A stretch of 32,885 bases of DNA from Clostridia bacterium (GTDB taxonomy: Bacteria > Bacillota > Clostridia > Lutisporales > Lutisporaceae). The notes below the pieces were generated by a model. It saw nothing but the letters and a program-made list of their open reading frames with translations. It had not been told where the DNA came from and ran no database searches. Positions 7,308 to 16,017 of this stretch are shown here, in pieces (position 1 is the first letter of the stretch; each line of letters starts with the position of its first letter). The stretch is taken from NCBI GenBank assembly GCA_029256325.1, contig JAQSYD010000012.1:1-32885 (forward strand), written 5' to 3'. The position numbers and the translations under genes are program-made.

Positions 7308-7922
7308 TTATATAAATCTAAGTACTGCCAATATTAATAGTATAAAGCCCGGAAGCAATGCAAATTTCTCGCCAAAGCTCTCTACCAATTGTGTCCTCGC
7401 AATCATATTGCCTGCTCCGATCATTATAAAGTGAGCTGCTCCGAATAAAAATGGCGTGGTAAATGGATTAATGCCTAACAAAGCTATTGTAAAAGCAGCA
7501 ATAGACGCATCCATGGCAACGGCCAAGCCAAGCATAGTACCCTCCATAGGCTTTATGTCATTTTCATTGTCATAGTCTGCCAACAGCGGATTCTGAAGTA
7601 TTTTCGCCAAATCATGAATGTTTATTTTGGGTTTTAATGTTCCTCGGATTTCTTTTCTATGCTCGTAGCCTTCCTTCAATGTATAGAAGGCAAGCAGCAA
7701 TAGCAGTATAGCACCTATATATTTCGCCATTTCAATAGGTATGACATTTCTTAAATAATGCCCTATAAGCATAGTAATCATAGTACAAATTACTGACCAA
7801 AAGGATATTATGATTAAGGAACCAATGGGTATCTTGATTTTTCGCAAGCCAAAAGCAAAGCCACCCCAAAAACCATCGAGACTTACTGCAGCTGCAATAA
7901 GAATCAAGCTGAAAAAGCTCAC
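7308..7922 (-). CDS. ytaF: YtaF-like sporulation membrane protein
   Basis: A 204-residue integral membrane protein of the YtaF family, related to MntP manganese exporters and associated with sporulation in Bacillus and clostridia. Two blocks of three hydrophobic helices (about 1-85 and 130-204) flank a soluble loop that contains DLAKILQNPLLADYDNENDI, the YtaF-specific linker. Small-residue/Asp motifs AVSLDGFWGG (helix 1) and AVAMDASIAA (second half) are the repeated MntP-type signatures. The start is GTG at 7922 with AAGGAG at 7932-7937 on the complement. It is divergent from asnB. The transported ion, if any, is unknown. Confidence 0.82.
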   Translation of the reverse strand: MSFFSLILIAAAVSLDGFWGGFAFGLRKIKIPIGSLIIISFWSVICTMITMLIGHYLRNVIPIEMAKYIGAILLLLLAFYTLKEGYEHRKEIRGTLKPKINIHDLAKILQNPLLADYDNENDIKPMEGTMLGLAVAMDASIAAFTIALLGINPFTTPFLFGAAHFIMIGAGNMIARTQLVESFGEKFALLPGFILLILAVLRFI

Positions 7923-7983
7923 AAGTATCTACTCCTTCCCTATGAATTTCGCTCATTATTACAGTATGAAATACAGGTAACAT

Positions 7984-8013
7984 TTGACACACAGCTTGTA
8001 CTACAGCTATAAG
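7984..8013 (+). promoter_or_regulatory. Promoter of asnB
   Basis: TTGACA (7984-7989), an 18-bp spacer and TATAAG (8008-8013) make a near-consensus housekeeping promoter about 70 bp before asnB. On sequence alone, transcription of the interrupted gene therefore looks intact. Confidence 0.6.
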
Positions 8014-8083
8014 TGGCACCAAATTTAGCTCCTGCTCATAAAATAATATTATTGTTAAATCTTTTTTTTCGAGGAGGCATACT

Positions 8084-9241
8084 ATGTGTGGATTAATAGG
8101 CTGGGTAGATACGCAAAAGAATATAAGCGCTGATAAACACATCATGGAAAAAATGACAGATACATTGTCGAAAAGAGGACCTGACAGCTTTGGAATATAT
8201 GCTTCGCAGCATGCCCTGCTGGGTCATAGAAGGCTTACAGTTGTTGACCCTGAGGGTGGTGGACAGCCAATGATAAAACCTATTGGAGACAATATTTATG
8301 TGATTATTTATAATGGAGAGCTTTATAACACATCCGAAATAAGGGATAAGCTGAAAGACAGAGGGTATAGCTTTAAATCCTATTCTGATACGGAGGTTCT
8401 GCTTACAGCTTACATCGAATGGGGAGAGGACTGCGTAAATTATTTCAATGGTATTTTTGCTTTCGGAATATGGGATGAGAACCATCAAAAGCTTTTTGTT
8501 GCAAGGGATCCCCTGGGAGTAAAGCCTCTTTTTTATACGCAAAAAGGCAGTTCCTTTATATTTGGATCTGAACTTAAGGCATTGTTGGCACATCCTGAAG
8601 TAAGACCAATTATTGACAGTGAAGGTATATTGGAGATATTTGGTTTGGGACCGGCAAGGACTCCTGGAAATGCAGTCTTTAAGAATATCAACGAAGTGCT
8701 TCCCGGAAACTGCCTAAGCTTTGTGGAGGGTAAAATGAGGCTTAGGGAATACTGGAGATTGGAGAGCAAGCAGCATACGGATGACTTGGATACTACTGTT
8801 GACCGTATAAGAAATCTATTTGTTGATGCGGTAGAAAGGCAGTTGATCTCTGATGTACCCGTTTGCACATTTCTTTCAGGAGGGGTAGACTCCAGTGCGA
8901 TTTCAGCTATAGCTGCAAATTATTTTAGAAAACAAGGAATGGGCACACTAAATACCTATTCCATAGACTATCAGGGCAACGATAAGTATTTTAAAGCGGA
9001 TAGCTTTCAACCCAATGCTGATTCAAAATATATAGAAATGATGGCTGATTTTATCCAGAGCAATCACCATAATATAACTATTAATAATGCAGAATTGGCA
9101 TCTGCATTGAAGCAGGCTGTAAAGGCTAGTGATTTGCCGGGAATGGCAGATATTGATTCTTCGCTGTACTTGTTTTGCAAAGAAGTAAGAAAGGATGCTA
9201 CGGTTGCCATTTCAGGAGAATGTGATTATTCAATGATATAG
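8084..9241 (+). CDS. asnB: Asparagine synthetase B, 5' part, interrupted by the 21-kb element
   Basis: Glutamine-hydrolysing asparagine synthetase, residues 1-376 plus the end of a frame read into the element. It begins MCGLIGW, so Cys2 becomes the N-terminal glutaminase nucleophile; RRLTVVDPEGGGQP and the NGELYN motif follow. The ATP-pyrophosphatase loop FLSGGVDSSAI is at about 262-272. The frame runs through AISGEC, then enters element DNA and stops after DYSMI. The stretch from ADEIFGG onward is missing and lies at 30257-30957. As it stands the product has the glutaminase domain but an incomplete synthetase domain. RBS GAGGAGG at 8071-8077. The reading frame is undamaged up to the junction. 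Excision would restore 613 residues, the normal family length. Confidence 0.95.
   Translation: MCGLIGWVDTQKNISADKHIMEKMTDTLSKRGPDSFGIYASQHALLGHRRLTVVDPEGGGQPMIKPIGDNIYVIIYNGELYNTSEIRDKLKDRGYSFKSYSDTEVLLTAYIEWGEDCVNYFNGIFAFGIWDENHQKLFVARDPLGVKPLFYTQKGSSFIFGSELKALLAHPEVRPIIDSEGILEIFGLGPARTPGNAVFKNINEVLPGNCLSFVEGKMRLREYWRLESKQHTDDLDTTVDRIRNLFVDAVERQLISDVPVCTFLSGGVDSSAISAIAANYFRKQGMGTLNTYSIDYQGNDKYFKADSFQPNADSKYIEMMADFIQSNHHNITINNAELASALKQAVKASDLPGMADIDSSLYLFCKEVRKDATVAISGECDYSMI
9211..9224 (+). repeat. Left attachment core (attL), TTCAGGAGAATGTG
   Basis: An identical 14-mer occurs at 30243-30256 in the same orientation, exactly where the asnB protein homology breaks. The bases on either side differ (CCAT before the left copy, CACG before the right copy), which fixes the repeat at 14 bp. 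It encodes the SGEC part of the conserved SGECADE motif. Confidence 0.92.
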
Positions 9242-9267
9242 ATTTATTTAATAATTTGGCAGCCATG

Positions 9268-9318
9268 TAACGCAGGGGATGTTCTGATTGATGTGAAATC
9301 AGAACATCCCCTGCGTTA
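9268..9318. terminator. 22-bp perfect hairpin just inside attL
   Basis: Arms 9268-9289 and 9297-9318 are perfectly complementary over 22 bp with a 7-nt loop (GATGTGA). It lies 43 bp inside the left end of the element and 34 bp past the stop of the minus-strand dehydrogenase gene. There is no clear T-run on either side. It could act as a bidirectional terminator shielding the cargo from asnB transcription, or as a protein-binding or structural site of the element end. Confidence 0.65.
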
Positions 9319-9352
9319 TTGAAAATGATGCATGAAGAAATGAAATTGAATT

Positions 9353-10309
9353 TTAACCTACAATGTTTATAGGGTTTCCTTGAATATAGGATTTTATATT
9401 ATTTGTTAAGAGGCTTATAAGTCTTTGTCTTGACTCAAAGCACTTCCAGCCAATGTGTGGAGTAAGGAGAACGTTATCCATAGTGAATAATGGATTGGTC
9501 AACTCTGGCGGCTCAGGATCTTGAACATCCAGAGCTGCTCCGGCAATTCTGCCGTTTTGCAGGGCTTCAATCAAATCAGTTTCCTTGATAATAGGTCCCC
9601 TTGAAGTGTTAATAATAAATGCCGAAGGCTTCATTAAATTTAAGCTGTCTTTATGAATAAGATGCTTTGTATCAGGGGTAAGTGGACAGTGGATTGAAAC
9701 AAAGTCACTACGTTTGAGCAATTCTTCAAGTACAACCTGTTGTATATTAGGGTCATTAAAGGACTTTGCAGTTCGATTGTAAACTAGAATATTCATTCCA
9801 AAGACCCTGGCGATCTTTATTACATGCTGTCCAATAGCACCGGTCCCAATTACTCCAAGGGTCTTATTCTGCAATTCAAAGTGAGGTACCTGAAGACATT
9901 TCGTAAAATTACTATAATCATTCTGCTTGATCATATTCTGCTGTTTGATCATGGAAGAGGCTAAATTTAGCATGAAGGTAATTGCTAATTGAGCAACGGC
10001 TTCAGTACTGTAGCCCGGTACATTGCAAACAGAGATTCCTCTTTTGGCAGCGGCAGCAATATCAATGTTATTATAACCCGTACCAGCTTCGCAAATGAGT
10101 TTAATAGAGGGTGGAAACTGTTCAATTAAATCCTTCCCGATGGGTAATTCCTTGGTAATGATAATATCTTGGTTCTTGATCCTTTGTAGGATTTCTTCAT
10201 TACTACTTTCATCGTATTTGGTAAAAGCACCTATTTCGGTCATAGGTGAAAAATCAAGTCGGTTGTCAAAGTCTAGCCTGGCTGAGTTGAGGAATACAAT
10301 TTTATCCAT
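9353..10309 (-). CDS. D-isomer-specific 2-hydroxyacid dehydrogenase
   Basis: A 318-residue NAD(P)-dependent dehydrogenase that interconverts a 2-hydroxyacid and its 2-oxoacid. The Rossmann motif GVIGTGAIG is at about 152-159. The catalytic triad is visible as Arg in the INTSRGP region, Glu in DPEPPE and His in LTPHIGW. GTGYNNIDIAAA marks the substrate-domain loop. Subfamily features do not let me choose between D-lactate, glycerate, glyoxylate/hydroxypyruvate or phosphoglycerate as substrate; the missing ACT domain and the length argue against classical SerA. AGGAGG lies just upstream of ATG 10309 on the complement. The gene is downstream of the diacid-sensing transducer on the same strand (gap 15 nt) and so probably co-transcribed. 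Lying in a lactate cluster, it may act on lactate or a related hydroxyacid. Confidence 0.9.
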   Translation of the reverse strand: MDKIVFLNSARLDFDNRLDFSPMTEIGAFTKYDESSNEEILQRIKNQDIIITKELPIGKDLIEQFPPSIKLICEAGTGYNNIDIAAAAKRGISVCNVPGYSTEAVAQLAITFMLNLASSMIKQQNMIKQNDYSNFTKCLQVPHFELQNKTLGVIGTGAIGQHVIKIARVFGMNILVYNRTAKSFNDPNIQQVVLEELLKRSDFVSIHCPLTPDTKHLIHKDSLNLMKPSAFIINTSRGPIIKETDLIEALQNGRIAGAALDVQDPEPPELTNPLFTMDNVLLTPHIGWKCFESRQRLISLLTNNIKSYIQGNPINIVG

Positions 10310-10324
10310 GGTTACCTCCTTTAT

Positions 10325-11176
10325 TTAATTTAATAGCCTTGTAAAATTATCAAGAGCAGTCGTTATGTTATCCAGCTCATGAGCCAGGGACTGAACGACT
10401 ATGGTTTGATTCTTTGAGGAGGTATTATAAGCTTGAATATCATCTGAAATAACTAAAATGTTGTTTTGTATTTTTTTTAGCATATCAGATATTTGGTTTA
10501 CTGAAGTAGCTGTGTTTTCTGCCAGATTTCTTACCTCTCTGGCAACGATATTAAAGCCTCTTCCCTCATTTCCTAATCTGGCTGCCTCGATAGATGCATT
10601 AATGCCTAATACATTTGTTTGCTTTGCAATTTTTTGAATCAAATCGCTGATTTGATTTGTCTCCATTACATTATGCTTTGCTTCTATCGTCATTTCTTGC
10701 AAGCCTTCAACACTCTTGCCTTGTTGTTCAAAAGCGGCAGATATCTCCTCTAAAGCAGCAGAAGATTCTTGAAGACTTTCATTGATCTTATTTGCCATTG
10801 TATTCATGTTATTCATAAAAAGCTTTCTCTCATACTCTGAAACAATTACATGACTAGCAATCATTGCAATGGGTTTCATAAGCTGTGGATCTCCGCTAAT
10901 ACCGATAGCACCAATACGCACATTCTTTGAGTCAATGCCAACGCTAAAACCGGGTTTTGTACCGCTCATTGTCTTTGACATTTCTTCTGTTATAGCGATG
11001 AAATTAATTTTTCCCGACATAATGTCCCTTGCGCCGGCGTGAATAGTTCCAAGTCGTTCCGGTTGGGTAGTGGCTATAATTTTGCCATCTTCGCCAAAAA
11101 TATGTGCGTTTTGCTGAGTCTCTTTATTAATTAGTTCAACTAATTCTTGAGCAAAAATAGGTTCAATGATATACAA
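10325..11176 (-). CDS. Soluble chemotaxis-type transducer with N-terminal sugar-diacid-recognition (CdaR-like) domain
   Basis: 283 residues, no transmembrane helix and no HAMP domain. Residues 1-125 (EPIFAQELVELINKETQQNA, IFGEDGKIIATTQPERLGTI, GAIGISGDPQLM) match the putative sugar-diacid-recognition domain of CdaR-type regulators. Residues about 140-283 are a methyl-accepting-type signalling helix pair with the conserved hairpin tip IAKQTNVLGINASIEAARL and GNEGRGF. The usual partner of this sensor is a DNA-binding domain; here it is joined to a CheA/CheW-contacting module. TTG start at 11176 with AGGGGGG 7 nt upstream on the complement. It is divergent from the lactate permease. Inference: it reports an intracellular hydroxyacid or diacid to the chemotaxis machinery or to a signalling array. 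Confidence 0.85.
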   Translation of the reverse strand: MYIIEPIFAQELVELINKETQQNAHIFGEDGKIIATTQPERLGTIHAGARDIMSGKINFIAITEEMSKTMSGTKPGFSVGIDSKNVRIGAIGISGDPQLMKPIAMIASHVIVSEYERKLFMNNMNTMANKINESLQESSAALEEISAAFEQQGKSVEGLQEMTIEAKHNVMETNQISDLIQKIAKQTNVLGINASIEAARLGNEGRGFNIVAREVRNLAENTATSVNQISDMLKKIQNNILVISDDIQAYNTSSKNQTIVVQSLAHELDNITTALDNFTRLLN

Positions 11177-11669
11177 TGTAAAGCCCCCCTAACTTATTTA
11201 TCGCAGAAACAGTAAATATTTCTTGATAAGGAATTCAACATGAAGTTTTAATTTCCTTCAATCTTCAATAAACTAAATATTTTGACAATTAAATGGGAGA
11301 TAATTATCCTTTAGTTTGATAGAGGATATTAAAAATTTTAGTTTAAAAATTATTATTAAGATTCGTTTGACTGCAAGGGTTTGATAAACAAATAACAAAC
11401 TATATTTTGGTAAAACAAAGCAATAAGAACCGTTTAAAATAGTTAAAAGAATAACAAGAAAAAATTGTCTTAATGTTCAGAAAAAAGAAGGAATTTAAAA
11501 AAAATGATTGAATATACTCTATTGTGGTCAGACCACCTGACGTGTGGATGACCTTATTTCCAAAAAGGAGGGGTGCAGTAAGCTCTGATAACAGCGGAAT
11601 AGATAAGCTATTCCTTTGGTTTTGTAGATTTACAAATAGGAGTAATAAAAAAAGGGAGGTCATTATTCA
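11177..11669. other. Divergent regulatory region between transducer and lactate permease genes
   Basis: No gene. It holds candidate plus-strand promoter elements (TTGACA 11282-11287 with a weak TATCCT 17 bp later; TATACT at 11513-11518) and the TGGTCAGACCA operator at 11525-11535. The operator lies just after the second -10 box, where a repressor would block initiation. The rest is AT-rich without other structure that I can name. Confidence 0.55.
11525..11535. promoter_or_regulatory. GntR/FadR-type operator TGGTCAGACCA upstream of lactate permease
   Basis: A perfect palindrome of the TGGTNNNACCA class bound by FadR/LldR-type GntR regulators. The same 11-mer recurs at 19994-20004. It is 7 bp after the TATACT -10 candidate. 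One or both of the regulators encoded at 13425 and 19143 probably bind it, with lactate as the likely inducer. Confidence 0.75.
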
Positions 11670-13352
11670 ATGTTAGCTATTTTAGCATCAATACCAATTA
11701 TATTAACAATCGTTTTAATGGTTGGTTTTAACTGGCCAGCAAAAAAGGTTATGCCGGTGGCGTGGGGTGTGGCAGTTCTTATAGCTGCACTTAAATGGGG
11801 AGTATCCTTTCAATGGTTGGCAGGAGCTACAATATTTGGTGGTTTAAGTGCATTTAATATTTTAATTATCGTTTTTGGTGCAATTTTATTAATGAATACA
11901 TTAAAAAACAGTGGAGCAATCAAAGCAATCAATAAGACTTTTTATGGCATAAGCCCTGACAGAAGAGTTCAAGCAATCATTATCGCATTTCTATTTGGTG
12001 CATTTATCGAAGGCGCCGCTGGATTCGGAACACCTGCAGCATTAGCAGGACCATTGCTGGTTGGATTGGGATTTCCTCCATTAGCAGCCGCAATGTTAGC
12101 TTTAGTTGGCAATAGTACTCCTGTTAGCTTTGGTGCAGTTGGAACACCAATTTTGGGAGGAGTATCTTCTATACTGGGATCTCCAGAAATTTTATCCAAA
12201 ATTGAAGCAGCAGGCTTCACAGGGCCTACATTCCTTCATAATGTTGGTATTTGGGCAGGATTACCTCATGCAATAATGGGTACATTCATGCCGCTCATCA
12301 TCGTTTGTATGATGACAAAACTATTTGGTGAAAAGAAATCATTTAAGGAAGGTTTGGAAATAGCACCTTTTGCGATCTTTGCAGGTCTTTCCTTTGTAAT
12401 ACCTTATATCTTTATTGCATTTGTCTTTGGTCCGGAGTTACCATCTCTAGCATCAGGATTAATTGCAATTGCCGTTGTTGTAACAGCTACAAAAAAAGGC
12501 TTCTTACAACCTAAGACTCCATGGGATTTCGCTAACAAAAGTAAGTGGGACAGCTCTTGGTTAGGAGCAACAGAAGCAGCTGTAACAGTTGAGGACGATA
12601 AGAAAGAAGTCAGCAGCTTCATGGCATGGCTTCCTTATATTCTTGTTTCATTAATATTGGTTGTTACAAGAATTCCGGCATTAGGACTCAAAGCCATTCT
12701 AACTGGTCCTACCTTTACGATTTTCTGGAAAGGAATCTTAGGAACAAAATTAAATTACTCTTTACAATATTTATATTTGCCTGGAACAATAGCATTCATT
12801 CTTGTATCTATCATAACAATATTTATGCATAAGATGAGCAAGGAAAATGTGAAAGAGACATGGAAGACTTCCTTTAAGCAAGTGATACCTGCAGCTATTG
12901 CCTTAGGCTTTGCAATTGCGATGGTACAAGTTATGCTTACCTCTGGTAATAACACAACCGGTCAAGTGGGTATGATGGTAGCATTATCTAATGTAACAGC
13001 TGATATTTTCCAAGGAGTATGGCCAATATTTGCACCATTTATCGGTATATTGGGCGCATTCATGTCAGGAAGCAACACAACTTCTAACATCTTATTCTCT
13101 GGCTTCCAATTTGGCGTAGCAGATCAAATCGGTATGTCAAGATTAATCATTGTTGGTCTTCAAGTAGTAGGGGGAGCTGCTGGAAACATGATTTGCATAC
13201 ATAACGTTGTTGCGGCATGTACTACAGTAGGGGTTTTAGGCAAAGAAGGAAAAGTGATTCGTACCAATGTAATTCCTTGCTTTATATACGCCTTGGTGGC
13301 AGGTATATTTGCCTATGTGGCAATGTATATTTTCGCACCGGGATTATTCTAA
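11670..13352 (+). CDS. lctP: L-lactate permease
   Basis: A 560-residue polytopic membrane protein of the LctP/LldP lactate permease family, which imports lactate (and often glycolate) with protons. Family features include [20 protein letters not shown] (about 110-129), [19 protein letters not shown] (about 147-165) and, near the C-terminus, [19 protein letters not shown] and [17 protein letters not shown]. There are about a dozen hydrophobic helices. ATG 11670 is preceded by GGGAGG. It begins the lactate gene block and lies downstream of a FadR-type operator; a regulator gene follows after 72 nt. Confidence 0.96.
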   Translation: MLAILASIPIILTIVLMVGFNWPAKKVMPVAWGVAVLIAALKWGVSFQWLAGATIFGGLSAFNILIIVFGAILLMNTLKNSGAIKAINKTFYGISPDRRVQAIIIAFLFGAFIEGAAGFGTPAALAGPLLVGLGFPPLAAAMLALVGNSTPVSFGAVGTPILGGVSSILGSPEILSKIEAAGFTGPTFLHNVGIWAGLPHAIMGTFMPLIIVCMMTKLFGEKKSFKEGLEIAPFAIFAGLSFVIPYIFIAFVFGPELPSLASGLIAIAVVVTATKKGFLQPKTPWDFANKSKWDSSWLGATEAAVTVEDDKKEVSSFMAWLPYILVSLILVVTRIPALGLKAILTGPTFTIFWKGILGTKLNYSLQYLYLPGTIAFILVSIITIFMHKMSKENVKETWKTSFKQVIPAAIALGFAIAMVQVMLTSGNNTTGQVGMMVALSNVTADIFQGVWPIFAPFIGILGAFMSGSNTTSNILFSGFQFGVADQIGMSRLIIVGLQVVGGAAGNMICIHNVVAACTTVGVLGKEGKVIRTNVIPCFIYALVAGIFAYVAMYIFAPGLF

Positions 13353-13424
13353 AGAGCACTATTTAAGAGCACTAAATTTGTATACAGAAGCGATTTAATA
13401 AATGGTGAATAGGGGTTGATGAGG

Positions 13425-14132
13425 ATGTTCAAGCCTATTAAGACAAAGCGGGTTTATGAACAAATCGTTGAGCAAATAAAAGAACTGATGAGGCAGGGAG
13501 ACCTGAAGCCCGGTGATAAATTAATGTGTGAACGTGAACTTTCTGATAAGCTGGGTGTCAGCAGAACTTCAGTCAGAGAGGCTTTGAGTGCCTTAGCTTT
13601 TTTAGGCATACTGGAAAGCAGGCACGGAGAAGGAACTTTTATTGCAGAGGTATCGGAACAGCTCTTAATCGAACCCTTGGCACTGTTTATGGCTATGGAT
13701 CGTGAAGCCAGCCTGGAGCTTCTGGAAGTCAGAAAGATGATGGAATCCTATGCTGCAGAATTGGCAGCTGCTCGTGCCGATGCAGAGGATGTTAAAAAAA
13801 TAAAAGAAGCCCTTGAATTAATGGAACAGGATTTTAAGCAAAACATTTTAGGGGAAGAGAATGATGCTGCGTTCCATTACAGCATCGCAGAGGCAACCGG
13901 CAATAGGATGCTGGTAAAAATGATGAATTTAATTTCCGATTTATTAGTTCAAAATATGCGATCTAGCAGACAATATATGTTTTACAAGGACGGTAATGCA
14001 GAGAGGTTATATTTGCAGCATCTTAATATTTTTAATGCAATTAAAGAAGGAAATCATGAGCTAGCAAAAAAAGAAATGTTCGATCATCTGGATTTTGTTG
14101 AGACGGAGCTTACAAGATACCACAGTGATTAA
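13425..14132 (+). CDS. GntR-family (FadR/LldR subfamily) regulator
   Basis: 235 residues. The N-terminal winged helix (KPGDKLMCERELSDKLGVSRTSVREALSAL, split here as KPGDKLMCERELS and GVSRTSVREALSAL) is about residues 8-72. The C-terminal FCD ligand domain is about 95-225 and contains the metal/ligand motif FHYSIAEATGN. Upstream in-frame TTG 13416 and ATG 13419 exist. ATG 13425 is preferred because AGGGG (13411-13415) is then 9 nt away and the start MFKPIKTKRVYEQIV matches the sister protein at 19143 (MFNPIKNTKVYEQVI). It sits between lctP and etfB and most likely controls this block through the TGGTCAGACCA sites, relieved by lactate. Confidence 0.92.
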   Translation: MFKPIKTKRVYEQIVEQIKELMRQGDLKPGDKLMCERELSDKLGVSRTSVREALSALAFLGILESRHGEGTFIAEVSEQLLIEPLALFMAMDREASLELLEVRKMMESYAAELAAARADAEDVKKIKEALELMEQDFKQNILGEENDAAFHYSIAEATGNRMLVKMMNLISDLLVQNMRSSRQYMFYKDGNAERLYLQHLNIFNAIKEGNHELAKKEMFDHLDFVETELTRYHSD

Positions 14133-14137
14133 CAGCA

Positions 14138-14173
14138 AAGATGCAGGATAGCCCGTTGTTTATCCTGCATCTT
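14138..14173 (+). terminator. Hairpin between regulator and etfB
   Basis: AAGATGCAGGATA (14138-14150) pairs perfectly with TATCCTGCATCTT (14161-14173), a 13-bp stem with a 10-nt loop. No T-run follows, so it may be a partial terminator or an mRNA-stability element separating lctP-regulator from etfBA-ldh. Confidence 0.6.
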
Positions 14174-14204
14174 AACAATAAACCTAGAATAGGAGGAAAT
14201 GAAA

Positions 14205-15002
14205 TTGAATATTATTATTCCAATTAAACAGGTTCCTGAAACAAGCAATGTAAAAATGGATAAAGAAACAGGTACCATGATTCGTGAAGGCGTAGTAAGT
14301 GTAATAAATCCACTAGATCTATATGCGATTGAGGCAGGCATTCAATTGAAGGAGCAGTTTGGGGGTAAAGTAACTGTATTTACAATGGGACCACAAGCTG
14401 CAACAAAGGCTTTGAAGGAAGCGATAGCAATGGGCTGCGATGAAGGAATTCTGATATCGGACAGGAAATTTGCAGGTGCTGATACTTGGGCTACTTCTTA
14501 TACCTTATCAGAAGCGATTAAACATATCGGGGAATATGACTTGGTAATAGCAGGAGAAAGAGCGACAGATGGTGATACAGGTCAAGTAGGTCCTGGAATT
14601 GCGGCTTGGCTGGATATTCCATTGGCTACATATGTTAGTAAGATTGATGAAGTTACAAAGGATAGCATAACGGTTGAAAGACTGGTTGAAGACGGATATC
14701 AAATATTGCAAATGCCTTTGCCGGCATTGTTGACAGTGATTAAAGAGATTAGTAATCCAAGACTGCCGACCTTGAGGGGCAAGAAAAAAGCAAGAGTAAG
14801 TGAAGTTCCTGTAATGTCTGCTGAAGATTTAAAATTAGAGGAATCCTATATCGGTTTAAAGGGATCTCCAACAAAGGTTGTAAAGATTGGTTATCCAAAG
14901 GTTACAAGAGGCGGTAAGATCGTTAAAGCTGCCGGTGATGAAGGAGTAAATGAAGCGGTTGAGGGATTAATCAAATTCTTGGAAGCAAAAGAATTGATAT
15001 AG
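14205..15002 (+). CDS. etfB: Electron-transfer flavoprotein beta subunit, lactate dehydrogenase-linked
   Basis: 265 residues. It shows the beginning NIIIPIKQVPETSNVK, the glycine-rich EAIAMGCDEGILI segment and ERATDGDTGQVGPGIAAWLD, the conserved nucleotide/flavin loop. The C-terminus IKFLEAKELI is the partner-binding arm. TTG 14205 lies 8 nt from AGGAGG (14191-14196). ATG 14199 is in frame but only 2 nt from it, so the TTG is preferred. With EtfA and the FAD-linked dehydrogenase immediately downstream this matches the LctBCD arrangement of Acetobacterium. There, lactate oxidation by NAD is driven by simultaneous oxidation of reduced ferredoxin (electron confurcation). Bifurcation here is inferred from synteny. 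Confidence 0.93.
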   Translation: MNIIIPIKQVPETSNVKMDKETGTMIREGVVSVINPLDLYAIEAGIQLKEQFGGKVTVFTMGPQAATKALKEAIAMGCDEGILISDRKFAGADTWATSYTLSEAIKHIGEYDLVIAGERATDGDTGQVGPGIAAWLDIPLATYVSKIDEVTKDSITVERLVEDGYQILQMPLPALLTVIKEISNPRLPTLRGKKKARVSEVPVMSAEDLKLEESYIGLKGSPTKVVKIGYPKVTRGGKIVKAAGDEGVNEAVEGLIKFLEAKELI

Positions 15003-15014
15003 GAGGGATTATCG

Positions 15015-16016
15015 ATGAGTTATATATGGACGATTGCCGAGCAAAGTAAAGGCAAATTAAGAGATGTTTCCTTTGAACTATTAAGCAGAGGAAGAAAACT
15101 AGCTGATAAAATGGATACAAAGCTCTGTTCCGTCTTGTTGGGCAACAATGTTACTGATGAGACGCTGCAAGAGTTAATCTATAGAGGTGCAGATGAGGTA
15201 TATTATATAGAGGATGCCCGTCTAGAAAATTTTATTGTAGAGACTTATAGTAAAGTACTCTCAGATTTAATCAAAGAGTACCATCCTCATTCAATTTTAG
15301 CTGCTGCGACTTCAAGTGGTAGAACCTTGATGCCCCATGTGGCAATACATGTTAAGACTGGTTTGACAGCAGACTGTACTGAGCTGGATATTGAAGAGGG
15401 AACAAATAACCTGTTGCAAACAAGACCTGCCATAGGTGGTAATATCATGGCTACTATAAAGACGCCGGATCATAGACCTCAGATGGCGACAGTAAGACCA
15501 AAGTCCAGCCGACCATTACCTTTAGATAAAAGTAGAGTAGGTAAAATTATACGGGTGGCGCTAAAAGATGAATTGGTGGATTCTCGTGTAAAAATGGTTG
15601 GCTTTAGAAAAGATGTTGAAGAATTTGTTAATATAGAAGAGGCAGAAGTTGTTGTTTCTGGCGGTAAGGGTATGAAGAAACAAGAAAACTTTGTATTGCT
15701 GCGTGATCTGGCAAAGCATTTTGATGGTGTATTAGGCGCCAGCAGAGATGCTGTTGACAGGGGCTGGTTGCCTTATCCTCATCAGGTTGGGTTAAGCGGA
15801 AAAACAGTTTCTCCAAAGTTGTATATTTGTGCAGGTATCTCAGGCTCCATTCAGCACTTAGCAGGTATTAAAACCTCTGAATATATCGTTGCAATCAATC
15901 AAGATCCCGATGCAAATATATTCCAACTAGCTGATTTTGGTATCGTGGGCAATCTTTTCGAAGTAATTCCGAAGCTTAATGCCAGATTGGAAGCATATAA
16001 GAAGGAGGCAAAATAA
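15015..16016 (+). CDS. etfA: Electron-transfer flavoprotein alpha subunit, lactate dehydrogenase-linked
   Basis: 333 residues: an N-terminal alpha/beta domain followed by the C-terminal FAD domain. Signatures are GWLPYPHQVGLSGKTVSPKL, AGISGSIQH and AINQDPDANIFQLADFGIVG. It starts directly with the Etf domain (MSYIWTIAEQSKGKLRDVS). The N-terminal ferredoxin-like [4Fe-4S] extension found in some LDH-linked EtfA proteins (LctC) is absent. GGAGGG is 7 nt from ATG 15015. The gene is 12 nt after etfB, and its stop is 1 nt before the ldh start, so the three are almost certainly co-translated. Confidence 0.94.
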   Translation: MSYIWTIAEQSKGKLRDVSFELLSRGRKLADKMDTKLCSVLLGNNVTDETLQELIYRGADEVYYIEDARLENFIVETYSKVLSDLIKEYHPHSILAAATSSGRTLMPHVAIHVKTGLTADCTELDIEEGTNNLLQTRPAIGGNIMATIKTPDHRPQMATVRPKSSRPLPLDKSRVGKIIRVALKDELVDSRVKMVGFRKDVEEFVNIEEAEVVVSGGKGMKKQENFVLLRDLAKHFDGVLGASRDAVDRGWLPYPHQVGLSGKTVSPKLYICAGISGSIQHLAGIKTSEYIVAINQDPDANIFQLADFGIVGNLFEVIPKLNARLEAYKKEAK

Positions 16017-16017
16017 G

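Noticed and set aside
8084-9241. asnB as a simple truncated pseudogene or sequencing error
   Set aside because: The missing part is present 21 kb away in the same orientation and frame, bounded by identical 14-mers and a recombinase gene.
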